64,000 bases of DNA from Xanthomonas fragariae (GCF_017603965.1 NZ_CP071955.1:3753501-3817500); one strand, 5' to 3'. Positions 45,506 to 55,160 are shown, counted from the stretch's first letter. Notes: generated by a model not told the origin, from the sequence alone. A program made the numbers and translations.

Positions 45506-47638
45506 ATGCGTATTGGTCCTCCGCAACTGTCTGCCGCGCATACCACCGCGCTGGCGACACCGACCCACACCAGCGCGAGCATGCCAATGGAGGTGCCGCA
45601 CGTACCAGGCGGCGACCAGCCACTGCGTGCACGTCCTCGTCGGTCGGTCGCCATTGCACCACCGCTGGTGCCATTGAACGAAAGCGGCATGAGCGGCAAG
45701 CAGGCGTTGGTGGCGCTAGACAGCGAGTTCTCCGAGCAGCGCCTGGCCGAAGTGCAGGCGCGGCAGATCACCTTGCAGGCAGCGCAAAGCAGGCTTGCCA
45801 CGCATCTGGGGCCGGCCGACACAGGCAGCATCGCGGCACGCTTTGCCGCCGGAACGCTGGAGCCGGTCTACCTGGATACCGCCGTATTCAAGCAAATGGC
45901 GAGCGGCCTGACCAAGCGTGCACGTGCAGCGGCAGGTCCGGTTCTGGTCGATGCGCAGCAAGGCCGTATCACCTTCGATATGCAGCGTGCGTTTGCGCCT
46001 GGCGACAGCTTCAGCGACGCAGCACTTGTCGCATTGAGCAAGGCGCTGGATCTGCCAAGCCATGGGCTGACAACTCCGGATTGTCTGCAGCCCGCCCCCC
46101 CCCAGCTGCACCGCAAGTTGCAGCAAGCCGCGCGATACCACGGCCACGAGATGCCAGCGCGCGACGGCGGCGCAGCGTTCTTCAAGGCCAACGACCATCA
46201 TCTGGTGGCTGGCAAGGAAGCGCTGCTGCGCAAGCGCCGCAAAGAGCTGGTTCACGGCAACTATTTCCAGGCGCCCAGCACGCGCGCACTGGGCAAGGAC
46301 GTGATGATACATCGTGGCTTGTTCGACAACCACGCCGGCATTCCGGAAAACTCGCTTGCCGCCATTGATCGCGCCTACGCGCAGGGGTATCGCACCCTGG
46401 AGCTGGATGTCGAAGTCAGTGCCGACGGCGTGCCGGTATTGATGCACGACTTCACCATTGGCCGCATGACCGACGACCCGCAGAACAAATTGGTCTCGCA
46501 GCTGCCGTTCGCCCAGTTGCGCGACATGCAGCTGGTGATCCGCAACCCGGTCGATGGCAACTTCATCAAGACCGATCAGACCATTGCCGCCGTGGAGCAG
46601 GCGCTGGAGCACGCGTTGCAAAAGCCGGAGGCGATGTCGGTGGCGCTGGATTGCAAGGAAGACACCGGCGAGGCGGTGGCGATGCTGCTGATGCGTCGGC
46701 CGGATCTGCGCAAGGGGGCCGCGATCAAGCTGTATGCCAAGTACTACACGGGCGGCTTCGATCAATTTCTGTCCAATCTGTACAAACATTATCAGATCAA
46801 TCCGCTGCACTCCGAGGATGCGCCCCGCCGTGCTGCGCTCGATCGCCTGCTGGCCAAGATGAACGTGGTGCCGGTCTTCAGTCAGGGCATGCTCGCCGAC
46901 CCGCAGGTGCGCGATTTCTTCCCGGGCAAGGACGACGGCCCCGAGGGGCTGGCCGAGACCGCGGTGCAATGGCTGGAGAGCTGGAACAGGATGCGCCTGG
47001 TCACGGTGGAGGCGGTGTCCACCGATCAGCAAAGCGATGCGGGCAAGGCCATGGAACTGACACGCACACGGTTGCGTCAGCCGGACTCTTCTTATGCGCA
47101 TGCGGCATTTTCGGCCGGCTACCGCTATGAGGATTTCTCCCTGCCGCGCGCCAACCACGACAAGGACTATTACGTCTGGCGCAACTTCGGCGAGATGCAA
47201 AAGATCAGCGGCGAAGCCTTTGGTATCAAGCGCACCACCGCCGGTGCCTTTCGCGACGCTGGTGAAAGCCTGTTGACGGACCAAGTCGAAGAAGAACTGC
47301 TCGCGCTGCTGGAAAACCGCACGCTGGCGCGCGGCCATACCGGCGTGGAACTGGACCTGCCGCCGGAAACGCCCATCGATACCGCACGCGATGCGGACAT
47401 CGTGCAGCAGCGCACCCGCGAATTTCGCGACGCGTCCAAGCCAGCCGACCCGATCGCGATTGGGGCAGTCCGCGAAGGCCGCGTTCTGGATCGCTCGGCA
47501 GACCTCCCGTACGACGCGGCGGCAAGACGCGCAGTGGATGCCCGCGCCGAATCCCTGGGGCTACTGACCGATAAGTACCGTGGCGCACCGGTGACCCATT
47601 ACCTCAACGAGCAAGCCAAGCAGAGCGAGCCTGAGTGA
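45506..47638 (+). CDS. Candidate type III effector with GDPD domain
   Basis: A 710-residue protein. The N-terminus (MRIGPPQLSAAHTTALATPT) is rich in Ser, Thr, Pro and Ala with no signal peptide, as in type III secretion substrates. A glycerophosphodiester phosphodiesterase core spans about residues 265-480: MIHRGLFDNHAGIPENSLAA (catalytic His-Arg and Glu), YRTLELDVEVSADGVPVLMH (metal Glu/Asp, second His) and VALDCKEDTGE. Lys- and Glu-rich helical C-terminal sequence follows. The ATG at 45506 with GAGG five bases before is chosen. The PIP box upstream implies HrpG/HrpX control. In the plant it could hydrolyse phospholipid-derived diesters. I do not assign a Xop name. Confidence 0.7.
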   Translation: MRIGPPQLSAAHTTALATPTHTSASMPMEVPHVPGGDQPLRARPRRSVAIAPPLVPLNESGMSGKQALVALDSEFSEQRLAEVQARQITLQAAQSRLATHLGPADTGSIAARFAAGTLEPVYLDTAVFKQMASGLTKRARAAAGPVLVDAQQGRITFDMQRAFAPGDSFSDAALVALSKALDLPSHGLTTPDCLQPAPPQLHRKLQQAARYHGHEMPARDGGAAFFKANDHHLVAGKEALLRKRRKELVHGNYFQAPSTRALGKDVMIHRGLFDNHAGIPENSLAAIDRAYAQGYRTLELDVEVSADGVPVLMHDFTIGRMTDDPQNKLVSQLPFAQLRDMQLVIRNPVDGNFIKTDQTIAAVEQALEHALQKPEAMSVALDCKEDTGEAVAMLLMRRPDLRKGAAIKLYAKYYTGGFDQFLSNLYKHYQINPLHSEDAPRRAALDRLLAKMNVVPVFSQGMLADPQVRDFFPGKDDGPEGLAETAVQWLESWNRMRLVTVEAVSTDQQSDAGKAMELTRTRLRQPDSSYAHAAFSAGYRYEDFSLPRANHDKDYYVWRNFGEMQKISGEAFGIKRTTAGAFRDAGESLLTDQVEEELLALLENRTLARGHTGVELDLPPETPIDTARDADIVQQRTREFRDASKPADPIAIGAVREGRVLDRSADLPYDAAARRAVDARAESLGLLTDKYRGAPVTHYLNEQAKQSEPE

Positions 47639-47719
47639 TGCCGAAAGGAGCGCGCTGACGCGCGGTCGCGGTATATGCGCCCTGCGCTCGCCAGCGCAGC
47701 GGGCGGTCTGACAGCCGCT

Positions 47720-48200
47720 CTTGGTGGCTCGCGGTGATGCAGCAGCATTGCCGCCTGCGCTTGCGCCAGCGCATCACTGCAATGCAAGTGCCGCTCGATG
47801 GTGGACAGCTTGCAATTTTCCCAGGTGCCGCGATAACGCCGCCGCGTAGGCAACAACAGATTCACATGGTCCAGTGCGGAAATCGGGTCGCCCCGCCCCG
47901 CCGCGCCAGCCGGTAGCGCGTCTTCAAGCAGCGGCCGTTGTAGCTGGACAGCACCGTCTGCGGCGACAGCCAGATAAGGCAAGCGACAACGCTTCACGCG
48001 GAATCGGTTGCGGCACAAAGGCTTCGATCAGATGCAGGCCAGGAGCCATTTCTTTGCCGGGCAAATGCCGGTTGGTAGAGGCTGTACGCACTGGCGTGTG
48101 CGGCCAGACCGCACGCTCGCGCAGACCGATCATTTTGCGTAAACCGGCGATGTTGGCGCCTTGCTGCGGTGCAGGTATCGGCGCGATAGACATTGCACGC
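47720..48200 (-). pseudogene. YprB/MrfB-like exonuclease remnant
   Basis: One frame keeps an N-terminal part (GLRERAVWPHTPV, RHLPGKEMAPGLHLIEAFVP). Another keeps a later part (DHVNLLLPTRRRYRGTWENC and KLSTIERH). These resemble the YprB-type RNase H-like exonuclease, but the catalytic middle (FFDTETTGL-type strand) is missing and the frames do not join. It follows the helicase remnant in the order yprA-yprB. Confidence 0.6.
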
Positions 48201-48289
48201 GATGTAAGCGGACGCTTTGCGGCATTGGCCGTCGACAGCAATGGCCGCTTGTGGCGCACGTGGTGCTCCACCCACGCAAACACAGAGGA

Positions 48290-48600
48290 TCGCGCGCAGG
48301 CGGTGCAGCCGCCGGCAACTGCAGCGCATCCGCATCGAACAACAGAGCCAGTACCGTCAACACCAGCGACCTGGGCGATTGGCCTTTGCCTTCTTCATGC
48401 GCGGCCAGCACCGGCCCTACGCAGGCCGGGCAGCCGGCGCTGCAATCGCTTTGCAGGTCGCGCGCATCGCGCCATCACCGCGACGGTGCCACCACGTGGA
48501 GCGCATTGACCACAGACGGGTTCCACAGCAAGTCGTGATAGCGCCGTTGCAGGCGCTGGGTGAGCAGCGCGCCATCGCGGCTGGGCCGGCCATCGGTAGT
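48290..48600 (-). pseudogene. YprA/MrfA-like helicase C-terminal remnant
   Basis: A frame reads DLQSDCSAGCPACVGPVLAA and EEGKGQSPRSLVLTVLALLF, the Cys-rich end of DUF1998-type helicases. A second frame just upstream reads LLTQRLQRRYHDLLWNPSVV. A stop (TGA) and a shift lie between. The helicase core is absent from the window. Confidence 0.55.
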
Positions 48601-48826
48601 GGCCAGCGTACGTTCGGCGGTTTCGGTGCGGGGAGGGAGCAAGGGCAAACGGAGGCATACGGCAAAGCTCCCAAAGACGGAGATCAAATAAAAAGGATGT
48701 CTCAGGGCATGAGACAAGCGACCAGCCCGCGTCACTGAGAAGATTCGGCAAGCCGGGTATCCTTCCCCCCCCACAGCGTCACCGTTGCCTCGCACGCTGT
48801 GGGCTCCCCCACATTGAAGAGCCGCC

Positions 48827-49489
48827 GTGCCCGTGTCCCACAACGTCACTGCTCCGCATTACAAGACCGCTTCCGCACGCCGCGCCGATGTCCTCGTGCA
48901 TGCCGCCGGACTCTTTTGGGCCATTGTCGGCGGCGCATGGATGGTCTGGCGCGCCCACGCAAGCCAGACGATGCTGCCGGCCATCTGCGTCTACGCGCTG
49001 GGGCTGCTGGTGATGTTCGCCTGCTCGGCTGCCTACAACTTCGCCCCGTCGCAGCGCCAACCGATGCTGCGCAAGTTCGACCACGCCGGCATCTTCGTCA
49101 TGATCGCCGGCTCCTACACACCGTTTTTTCTTGTCACGCTCGACGGCATCTGGTGCTGGGCGATGCTGGTGGCGGTCTGGAGCGTGGCCTTGTTCGGCGT
49201 GTTCGCCAAATTGTGCTTGCCCGGCATCGCCAAGAGCTTCTGGGTGGCGATCTACCTGTTGCTGGGCTGGGCCGGCATCGTGGTCATCAAACCGATCATA
49301 GCCGGCCTGGACAGTACCGTGCTCTGGCTCATCGCCGTTGGCGGCGCGTTCTACACCGTGGGCGTGACCTTCTACGTGCGTAAATCGATGGTGTACAACC
49401 GCGCCATCTGGCACGCCCACGTGCTGGGCGGCGCCTTGTCGCACTGGTATGCGATCTGGCTGTGTCTGCGGCCGTTGGGTGGGGTTTAG
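48827..49489 (+). CDS. Hemolysin III family membrane protein
   Basis: A 220-residue protein with seven predicted membrane helices of the YqfA/hemolysin III (PAQR-like) family. Conserved motifs are SAAYNF, KFDHAGIFVMIAGSYTPFFL and HAHVLGGALSHWYA, with metal-binding His and Asp. The role is probably membrane-fluidity or lipid-related; hemolysis is not established for most members. GTG at 48827 or 48833 is the start. Its stop (TAG) adjoins a short match to the MITE end. Confidence 0.85.
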   Translation: MPVSHNVTAPHYKTASARRADVLVHAAGLFWAIVGGAWMVWRAHASQTMLPAICVYALGLLVMFACSAAYNFAPSQRQPMLRKFDHAGIFVMIAGSYTPFFLVTLDGIWCWAMLVAVWSVALFGVFAKLCLPGIAKSFWVAIYLLLGWAGIVVIKPIIAGLDSTVLWLIAVGGAFYTVGVTFYVRKSMVYNRAIWHAHVLGGALSHWYAIWLCLRPLGGV

Positions 49490-49504
49490 AGGGGCTAACA
49501 AAAC
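49489..49504. repeat. MITE end-like fragment
   Basis: GAGGGGCTAACAAAAC differs at one position from the MITE end GAGCGGCTAACAAAAC. No second end follows. It lies in the 33 bases between two convergent genes and may be a chance match or a solo end. Confidence 0.35.
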
Positions 49505-49522
49505 TGCAGCTTTGAGTTTGCC

Positions 49523-49849
49523 TCAAAGCTGGCTCTTGACCGCGGTTTCTACCTGCCCCGGCGACTGGAAGCCGGGCAGGCGCGCCACTTCGCTGCCATC
49601 CTTGAACAACGCCAGGGTCGGCGTCTGCCGCAAGCCCAGGCCGCGGAAGAAGTCCTCGCCAACCACTTCCAGCTTCACCTTGAGAAGTGCAACGCCTATG
49701 GCGTCTTCGCTCGCGGCGAACTTGGCCAACGACATATCGAGCATCTTGCAGCCAGGGCAATTGTCCTTGTAGTAGTCGACCAGCAAGCGCGGATGCGCAG
49801 CCAGGGCGGCGACGTAGTCGTCAGGCGTGGAGGCGTGGAAGGTCTGCAT
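49523..49849 (-). CDS. Thioredoxin-family protein
   Basis: A 108-residue cytoplasmic protein with the thioredoxin fold. The active site is YYKDNCPGCKMLD: Cys-Pro-Gly-Cys instead of the usual Cys-Gly-Pro-Cys. The cis-Pro is in RQTPTLALFKDG. It may reduce ribonucleotide reductase or other targets, as the genes lie near nrdAB. The start at 49849 overlaps the flavodoxin gene by 29 bases, so the two are probably co-expressed. Confidence 0.85.
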   Translation of the reverse strand: MQTFHASTPDDYVAALAAHPRLLVDYYKDNCPGCKMLDMSLAKFAASEDAIGVALLKVKLEVVGEDFFRGLGLRQTPTLALFKDGSEVARLPGFQSPGQVETAVKSQL

Positions 49850-50303
49850 AGGGGGATGTCTTTGTACAGGCAAGAATGTGGTCGGTCCAACGTTGGATCT
49901 TGGTGGCGTCGCGTTCGCCGTGGGGCATCTGTTCGATCTCCAGCCGCGGGTAGCGCGTACCGAAGAACGCGGCGATGCGCCGCGCCGCGCCACAGTAATT
50001 CTCCTCGCCCCACTGCGTCTCGCCGGTGCCGAACACCGCCAGGCGTTCCGGCTTGCCGACCGCATTGACGAGCTCTTCGATGAAGCGCTTCATCTCCGGC
50101 GGCGTGCGCCCGGCATTGATGCTCCAGCTGCCGAGGATGTAGAGGTCATACTCGGCGCCGTTGGGGCAGGCCTGAGCAAGCGTCTGGATGTCGGTATCGA
50201 TCCAGGTTACCGCATGGCCCAGCTCTTCGCAGCGCGCGTTGATCGCACGCGCGACATCGCGCGTGTTGCCGCTGAGCGAGGTGTGGACGAGGAGGATGCG
50301 CAT
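49821..50303 (-). CDS. Flavodoxin-like protein
   Basis: A 160-residue FMN protein. The phosphate loop is VHTSLSGNTRDVARAI at the N-terminus. YILGSWSINAGRTPPEMKRF and LAVFGTGETQWGEENYCGAA are the two isoalloxazine-binding loops. It carries electrons in the cytoplasm, possibly to ribonucleotide reductase given the order with nrdB and nrdA. The ATG at 50303 is chosen because MRILLVHTS is the first beta strand; a frame start at 50324 adds seven residues. Confidence 0.85.
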   Translation of the reverse strand: MRILLVHTSLSGNTRDVARAINARCEELGHAVTWIDTDIQTLAQACPNGAEYDLYILGSWSINAGRTPPEMKRFIEELVNAVGKPERLAVFGTGETQWGEENYCGAARRIAAFFGTRYPRLEIEQMPHGERDATKIQRWTDHILACTKTSPYADLPRLHA

Positions 50304-50316
50304 CTCGGAAAAGCAA

Positions 50317-51153
50317 TCACTCAATAACGAGTTTCAGTTCTTCAAGTCGAATGGCCATTGCTTCGACGCTGACTCCAAAAGATTCGGACAACGATACGAA
50401 GTGGGAGCCGTTGTAATAAGTCGCGCTCGCAAGCTTCCTAGAGACGTGACGGAGAGTCGGAAGAGCTTCAATCACTTTGAAAATAGGCTTGCTCAGTAGA
50501 GCAAATGCGGTCTGCTCATCAAGGGCGAAAACACCCAGGAAGCGAGACTTAAATTCTTCAGTGAGAAGTTTCTCTGGCAGCAAAAAGTAGGTCGCGAACT
50601 TGTCTGCCTCAAGTTCGGTTCGATTGCGCGCTTGCCGAACTCGGTCTAACGGCTGATCCCGATGTAGCTCTGTTTGATCGGGATGAAGAATTGCGTGACC
50701 GATCTCATGAGCCGCAGTGAAACGCATGACTCTCGGGTCAGCATCCGTTGCGATTTTGATGGATCGAGTCGATTGATCAATCATGCCCGCGACCGAAACT
50801 TGGCGGCTGCCGTTGATCATCCAACCAAGACTAGAATGAAGGGTGAAGTCGAAACCCAGAAGCTCCGCGGCAAGCTGCGGATCTAAGACGTCAATCGGGT
50901 GCACGTTCTGGCTAAGCCCGAGATCTGTCCGCTTCTTCCAAATCGCGCGTTGCAACTCTTTAGCCTGTGCCTCTATCGACTCAAAGCTATGGCTTTTCTT
51001 TGTAGAGAAGGCCTTACCGTCCGAACTCGCAAATCGATACCGATTCTGGTCATTGCCCGCTTGCCAGCACGCCTCAATTTCTTCCATGTGCGCGTACGGG
51101 TTCTCCAGTCGTATGCGACTAGACGAGATGCGTGGATCCAATCGCTTGCTCAT
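50317..51153 (-). CDS. ImmA/IrrE-type metallopeptidase
   Basis: A 278-residue protein. The zinc motif is FTAAHEIGHAILHPDQTE with the third ligand in ELEADKFATYFLLP, as in ImmA/IrrE proteases that cleave Xre-type repressors. No helix-turn-helix is obvious, and no repressor gene is adjacent. The protein is probably cytoplasmic. It interrupts the nrdB-flavodoxin-thioredoxin gene order and its codon use is less GC-rich than both neighbours, so it is probably a later insertion. A phage or mobile element origin is likely. Confidence 0.75.
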   Translation of the reverse strand: MSKRLDPRISSSRIRLENPYAHMEEIEACWQAGNDQNRYRFASSDGKAFSTKKSHSFESIEAQAKELQRAIWKKRTDLGLSQNVHPIDVLDPQLAAELLGFDFTLHSSLGWMINGSRQVSVAGMIDQSTRSIKIATDADPRVMRFTAAHEIGHAILHPDQTELHRDQPLDRVRQARNRTELEADKFATYFLLPEKLLTEEFKSRFLGVFALDEQTAFALLSKPIFKVIEALPTLRHVSRKLASATYYNGSHFVSLSESFGVSVEAMAIRLEELKLVIE

Positions 51154-51195
51154 GGTGCCCCCGTACTTGTACAGAGAGGTGTTGATAGTTCCGCC

Positions 51196-52239
51196 TCAGA
51201 GATCGTCGAAGCCGTTATCCGAATTGGTCTTCTTGTAGCTGGCATTGCGCATTTCGAAGAAGTCGGTCTTGGTCTCGGTGAAGTTGTCGGCATAGGCCTT
51301 GATCCACGGCATCACATTGTCGTTGGCGCCTTCGTACAGCTTCTCGATGCCGAGCATGCCAGCCATCTTGTTGGCGCGGTACTTCACGTAGCGGATCATC
51401 TCGTCCACGTCGATGCCGTCGATGCCGTCCAGCACTTCAGCCGTCCACACCGTTTCCAGGTCGATCGCGTGCTCGAAGGCCTTGTGCACGTAGTCGGTGA
51501 GCTGGTCGCCCTGTAGCGCCTGGTTCTCGCCGATGATGGCGCGAATCAATTCGCTGATGAACTTCGAATGCGCCAGCTCATCGCGGTTGATGAAGCTGAT
51601 GATCTTACCGGTGCCGGTCATGCGGTTCTGACGGACCAGATTGTAGAAATACGCAAAGCCGGAATAGAAGTTGATGCCTTCCAGGATCGAGGACTGGATC
51701 AACGCGCGGATCAGCGTTTCGGCGCTCTTGTCGCGCAGGAAGTCGTCGTAGGCGCCCATGATCGGCGCGTTGCGCTTGATGATGGTCGGGTGCGTGCGCG
51801 CAATCTCGAACACGCGATTCTGATCGGCAAGGCCGGTGATCGAGGCCAGCACATAGCTGTAGCTCTCGTTATGGATCACTTCCTGCTGGCCGATGATCGC
51901 AGCATTGGCATGCGCGGCCGGGTCGGTGATGTATTCGGCGACGTTGTAGATGAAGCGCGTCTGCGGCGAATCCAGCGTGGCCAGCAAGCCGATAATCGAA
52001 TCGTAGGCGTTTTTCTCGCGCGCGGACAGCTCGTTGTACTGGCGTGCGTCGCCCTTCATATCCACCTCGTCGGGGATCCAGAAGTTGGTCGACAGTTCCT
52101 TGTAGGCCCGATAAAAGGACGGGTACGGGATGTCGTTCCAGTTGAGGATGCCGGAGGTCTGGCCATTGATGATGGCGGTGGAGCGATTGGGGTGACGCGG
52201 CTCCAGGATCTTGATGCGCTCAAGCGGTGTTGCGGACAT
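51196..52239 (-). CDS. nrdB: Ribonucleotide reductase small subunit
   Basis: A 347-residue class I R2 subunit. The metal and radical segment IIGQQEVIHNESYSYVLASI has the Glu-x2-His-x3-Tyr pattern, with Tyr as the probable radical site. SSILEGINFYSGFAYFY and NRDELAHSKFISEL supply the second Glu/His set. The C-terminus NGFDDL serves as the anchor to NrdA. It makes the tyrosyl radical for reduction of ribonucleotides. The ATG at 52239 is chosen for MSATPLERIKILEP; the frame is open 19 codons further up. nrdA lies upstream, about 130 bases away, on the same strand. Confidence 0.9.
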   Translation of the reverse strand: MSATPLERIKILEPRHPNRSTAIINGQTSGILNWNDIPYPSFYRAYKELSTNFWIPDEVDMKGDARQYNELSAREKNAYDSIIGLLATLDSPQTRFIYNVAEYITDPAAHANAAIIGQQEVIHNESYSYVLASITGLADQNRVFEIARTHPTIIKRNAPIMGAYDDFLRDKSAETLIRALIQSSILEGINFYSGFAYFYNLVRQNRMTGTGKIISFINRDELAHSKFISELIRAIIGENQALQGDQLTDYVHKAFEHAIDLETVWTAEVLDGIDGIDVDEMIRYVKYRANKMAGMLGIEKLYEGANDNVMPWIKAYADNFTETKTDFFEMRNASYKKTNSDNGFDDL

Positions 52240-52370
52240 GGGTCTCACTCGTATTTCAAGCGTTGCGCGTACAGAACGGGAACGACGGCGCAACAAATCA
52301 ATCTGGAGGAAAGCCCCCCTGAGTCAGGGGGCGCGCCGAAGGCACGGGGGAACTGAAGCGCGATGCCCTT

Positions 52371-54869
52371 TCAGCTCGAACACCACTCGCATTCGCTGAT
52401 GTCGATGTCGTTGGAACGCACGTAGTACGTGGTCTTCAACCCTTCGCGCCAGGCGGTCATGTGCAGATCCAGCAACGTGCTGGCGCGGATGGTGCTGGGC
52501 ACGTAGAAGTTGAAGCTGATCGACTGGTCGATGTGACGCTGACGCCGCGCGTTCTGGCGCACGCTGGCGAACTGGTCGACCTTGTAGGCGCCCTTTTCGT
52601 AGTACGGCCAGGTGTCCAGCGACAGGCCCGGAGCGGCGACCGGACGACGGAAATCCTTCTTTTCTTCGTAGTAGAACGCGCTGTAGATCGGGTCGATCGA
52701 GGCAGTGGAGCCGGCGATCTGCGCGGTGCTCATGTTCGGCGCCACCGCCAGCATCCAGGCGTTGCGCACGCCATTGACGGCCACCTGCGCGGACAACTCC
52801 AGCCACTGCGGGCTGTTGTAGTCGCGCACACGGAAGTACTCGCCGGTGTGCCAGTCGCTGCCGCGGAACACGCTGTAGGTGCCCTTTTCCTTGGCCAGCT
52901 GCATGCTCGCCTGGATGGTCAGATAGTTGATGCGCTCGTACAGCTCGTCGCTGTAATCCTCGGCTTCCTTGGCATTCCAATGGATCGCCTTCTGCGCGAG
53001 CAGGTGGTGCCAGCCGAAGGTGCCCAGGCCGATGGCGCGGTACTTCTGGTTGGTGATGGTGGCCTGCGGCACCGGCAGCTGATTCAGGTCGATCACGTTG
53101 TCGAGCATGCGCACCTGGATCGGAATCAACCGCTCCAGCACGTCGGCGCCAAGCAGATCGGCCTGGTCGGCCTGCGCGGTGATCGCGCGGCCCAGGTTGA
53201 TCGAGGACAGGTTGCACACGACGAAGTCGCCCGCCTTCTTGGTGGTGACGATCTGATTGCCGCTGATGATCTCCTGCATCATCCGCGTCGGGCTCATGTT
53301 CTGCAGGATCTCGGTGCACAGGTTGGACGAATAGACCATGCCTTCGTGCTTGTTCGGATTCTTGCGATTGACTTCATCGCGATAGAACATGAAAGGGTTC
53401 CCGGTTTCCAGCTGGCTGACCATGATCCGCTTGAAGATCTCGATGGCCTTGACCGTCTTGCGGGTGATCCGCTCGTCGGCGACCACTTCCTCGTACTTGC
53501 GGCGGAAGCTGCTGTTGGCGTCGCCCTTCTTCTCGTCGTAGAAGTCCTGCAGGTACCAGCCCTTGATCCGCTTCACTTCGTGCGGATCGAACAAGTACCA
53601 GTCGCCGCGACGCTCGACCGCTTCCATGAACAGGTCGGGGATGCACACCGAGGTGAACACGTCGTGCGCGCGCAGACGCTGGTCGCCGTTGTTCAGACGC
53701 AGGTCCAGGAACGACTCGATGTCGCGGTGGAAGATGTCCAGATAAACCGCGATGGCGCCCTTGCGCTGGCCCAGCTGATCCACCGACACGGCGGTGTTGT
53801 TGAGCTGCTTGATCCACGGCACCACGCCGCCGGACGAATTGGACACGCCGCGGATCGCCGACCCCGACGAACGCACATAGCCCAGATACGCGCCCACGCC
53901 GCCGCCGTGCTTGGACACGCGCGCCACGTCGGTATTGGAGTCGTAGATACCCTGCAGGCTGTCGTCAACGGTGTCGATGAAGCAGCTAGACAGCTGGCCA
54001 CCGACCTTGCCCGCGTTGGCCAGCGTCGGGGTAGCCACGGTCATATAGAGATTGGACAGCGCCCAATAGGCCTCACCCACCAGCTGCATGCGGCGCTCGC
54101 GGCTGCCCTTGCCGTTGCCGGCTTCATCCTGCATCAGGTACAGCGCGATGGTCAGCCAGCGCTCCTGCGGCAGCTCGAACACGCCACGCGAACTGTCGGT
54201 GGCCAGGTAACGGGTGGCCAGCAGGTAGAGGCCGTTGTAGGCGAAGAAGGTGTCGCGCTCGGGCGCGATCATCTTGCCTGCTTCGATCAACTCTTCCTTG
54301 GAGTAGCTGCGCAGAATGTCGTTGGAATAGATATTGCGGTCGGCCAGGCTCTCCTGCAAGCCGACGAACGAGCCGTACTTCTGGCTGGCGTCGTAGAAAC
54401 GGTTGCGGCTGGCGCGCTTGTACAGGCGGCGCAGATACAGACGCGCAGCGAAGTGCTCCCACTCCGGGGTGGTCAGATCGACGCGGGCCTCGGCCTCGCG
54501 GATCAGATGGTCGACCAGGTCGTCGGCATTGACACTGTCCTTGCGCTCCACGAAACCGAACACCGAACGCTTGTAGTCGGCCACGTCCAGCTGCGGAAAT
54601 TCGGCATGGATCTGGTCGATGGCGCGCTCCAGACGCTGCGGCTCGAACGGGATCCGGCGGTTGCCGGCTTCTTTGGTGATCCAGGTGGCGACGGTTTGTT
54701 CTTCGATTGTCTGTGCGTGCATTGCAATGGCTTGGCGAGGAGGCGGCACGACATCCGACGGATCGGTCACTTCTGGCGCGCCGCGACCAGGCAAGCTGAC
54801 ACTGGCGGCACCGCTGGTGGTAGCTGGGGTAGCGGCGGCGATCGCGGCAAGGGTGTCGTTGGTGGTCAT
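52371..54869 (-). CDS. nrdA: Ribonucleotide reductase large subunit
   Basis: An 832-residue class I R1 subunit. An N-terminal Ala/Thr-rich stretch and ATP-cone precede the core. Catalytic residues are the Cys in GGQLSSCFIDTVDD, the Asn-Cys-Glu set in YSSNLCTEILQN, and the Cys in GDFVVCNLSSINLG. The C-terminal pair is ISECEWCSS, where the shuttle cysteines accept electrons from thioredoxin or glutaredoxin. GGGAAG lies upstream of the ATG at 54869; an ATG at 54881 is less well placed. It is the first gene of the group ending with thioredoxin. Confidence 0.92.
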   Translation of the reverse strand: MTTNDTLAAIAAATPATTSGAASVSLPGRGAPEVTDPSDVVPPPRQAIAMHAQTIEEQTVATWITKEAGNRRIPFEPQRLERAIDQIHAEFPQLDVADYKRSVFGFVERKDSVNADDLVDHLIREAEARVDLTTPEWEHFAARLYLRRLYKRASRNRFYDASQKYGSFVGLQESLADRNIYSNDILRSYSKEELIEAGKMIAPERDTFFAYNGLYLLATRYLATDSSRGVFELPQERWLTIALYLMQDEAGNGKGSRERRMQLVGEAYWALSNLYMTVATPTLANAGKVGGQLSSCFIDTVDDSLQGIYDSNTDVARVSKHGGGVGAYLGYVRSSGSAIRGVSNSSGGVVPWIKQLNNTAVSVDQLGQRKGAIAVYLDIFHRDIESFLDLRLNNGDQRLRAHDVFTSVCIPDLFMEAVERRGDWYLFDPHEVKRIKGWYLQDFYDEKKGDANSSFRRKYEEVVADERITRKTVKAIEIFKRIMVSQLETGNPFMFYRDEVNRKNPNKHEGMVYSSNLCTEILQNMSPTRMMQEIISGNQIVTTKKAGDFVVCNLSSINLGRAITAQADQADLLGADVLERLIPIQVRMLDNVIDLNQLPVPQATITNQKYRAIGLGTFGWHHLLAQKAIHWNAKEAEDYSDELYERINYLTIQASMQLAKEKGTYSVFRGSDWHTGEYFRVRDYNSPQWLELSAQVAVNGVRNAWMLAVAPNMSTAQIAGSTASIDPIYSAFYYEEKKDFRRPVAAPGLSLDTWPYYEKGAYKVDQFASVRQNARRQRHIDQSISFNFYVPSTIRASTLLDLHMTAWREGLKTTYYVRSNDIDISECEWCSS

Positions 54870-55160
54870 GCGTCTTCCCATATGTGGTTACACAAGCCCA
54901 TCTCTTAGACGGGAACCGGAGCGTGGCGAATCTTTGTAGAGACTGCGGCGACCAACGCTCGATGCTCGCGGCCGTGCCACCACCTCCAAAAAGGCCATTA
55001 CCGGCACCGCGCGTAGTGCATGCACGCAGCTTGGATAGGTCTGGAAGATGGGCGACATGAGGAACATGCGGACCATCACATTGCAGCTGCAAACTGAGCT
55101 TAAGGCTGAGTGATCCAGGACATCCAACACCGGGATTAAAACGCGATCAGATCCAGCGTG

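Noticed and set aside
52461..54908. 815-codon open frame opposite nrdA
   Set aside because: It mirrors the conserved nrdA gene; its translation has no family features and such frames are expected opposite GC-rich genes.
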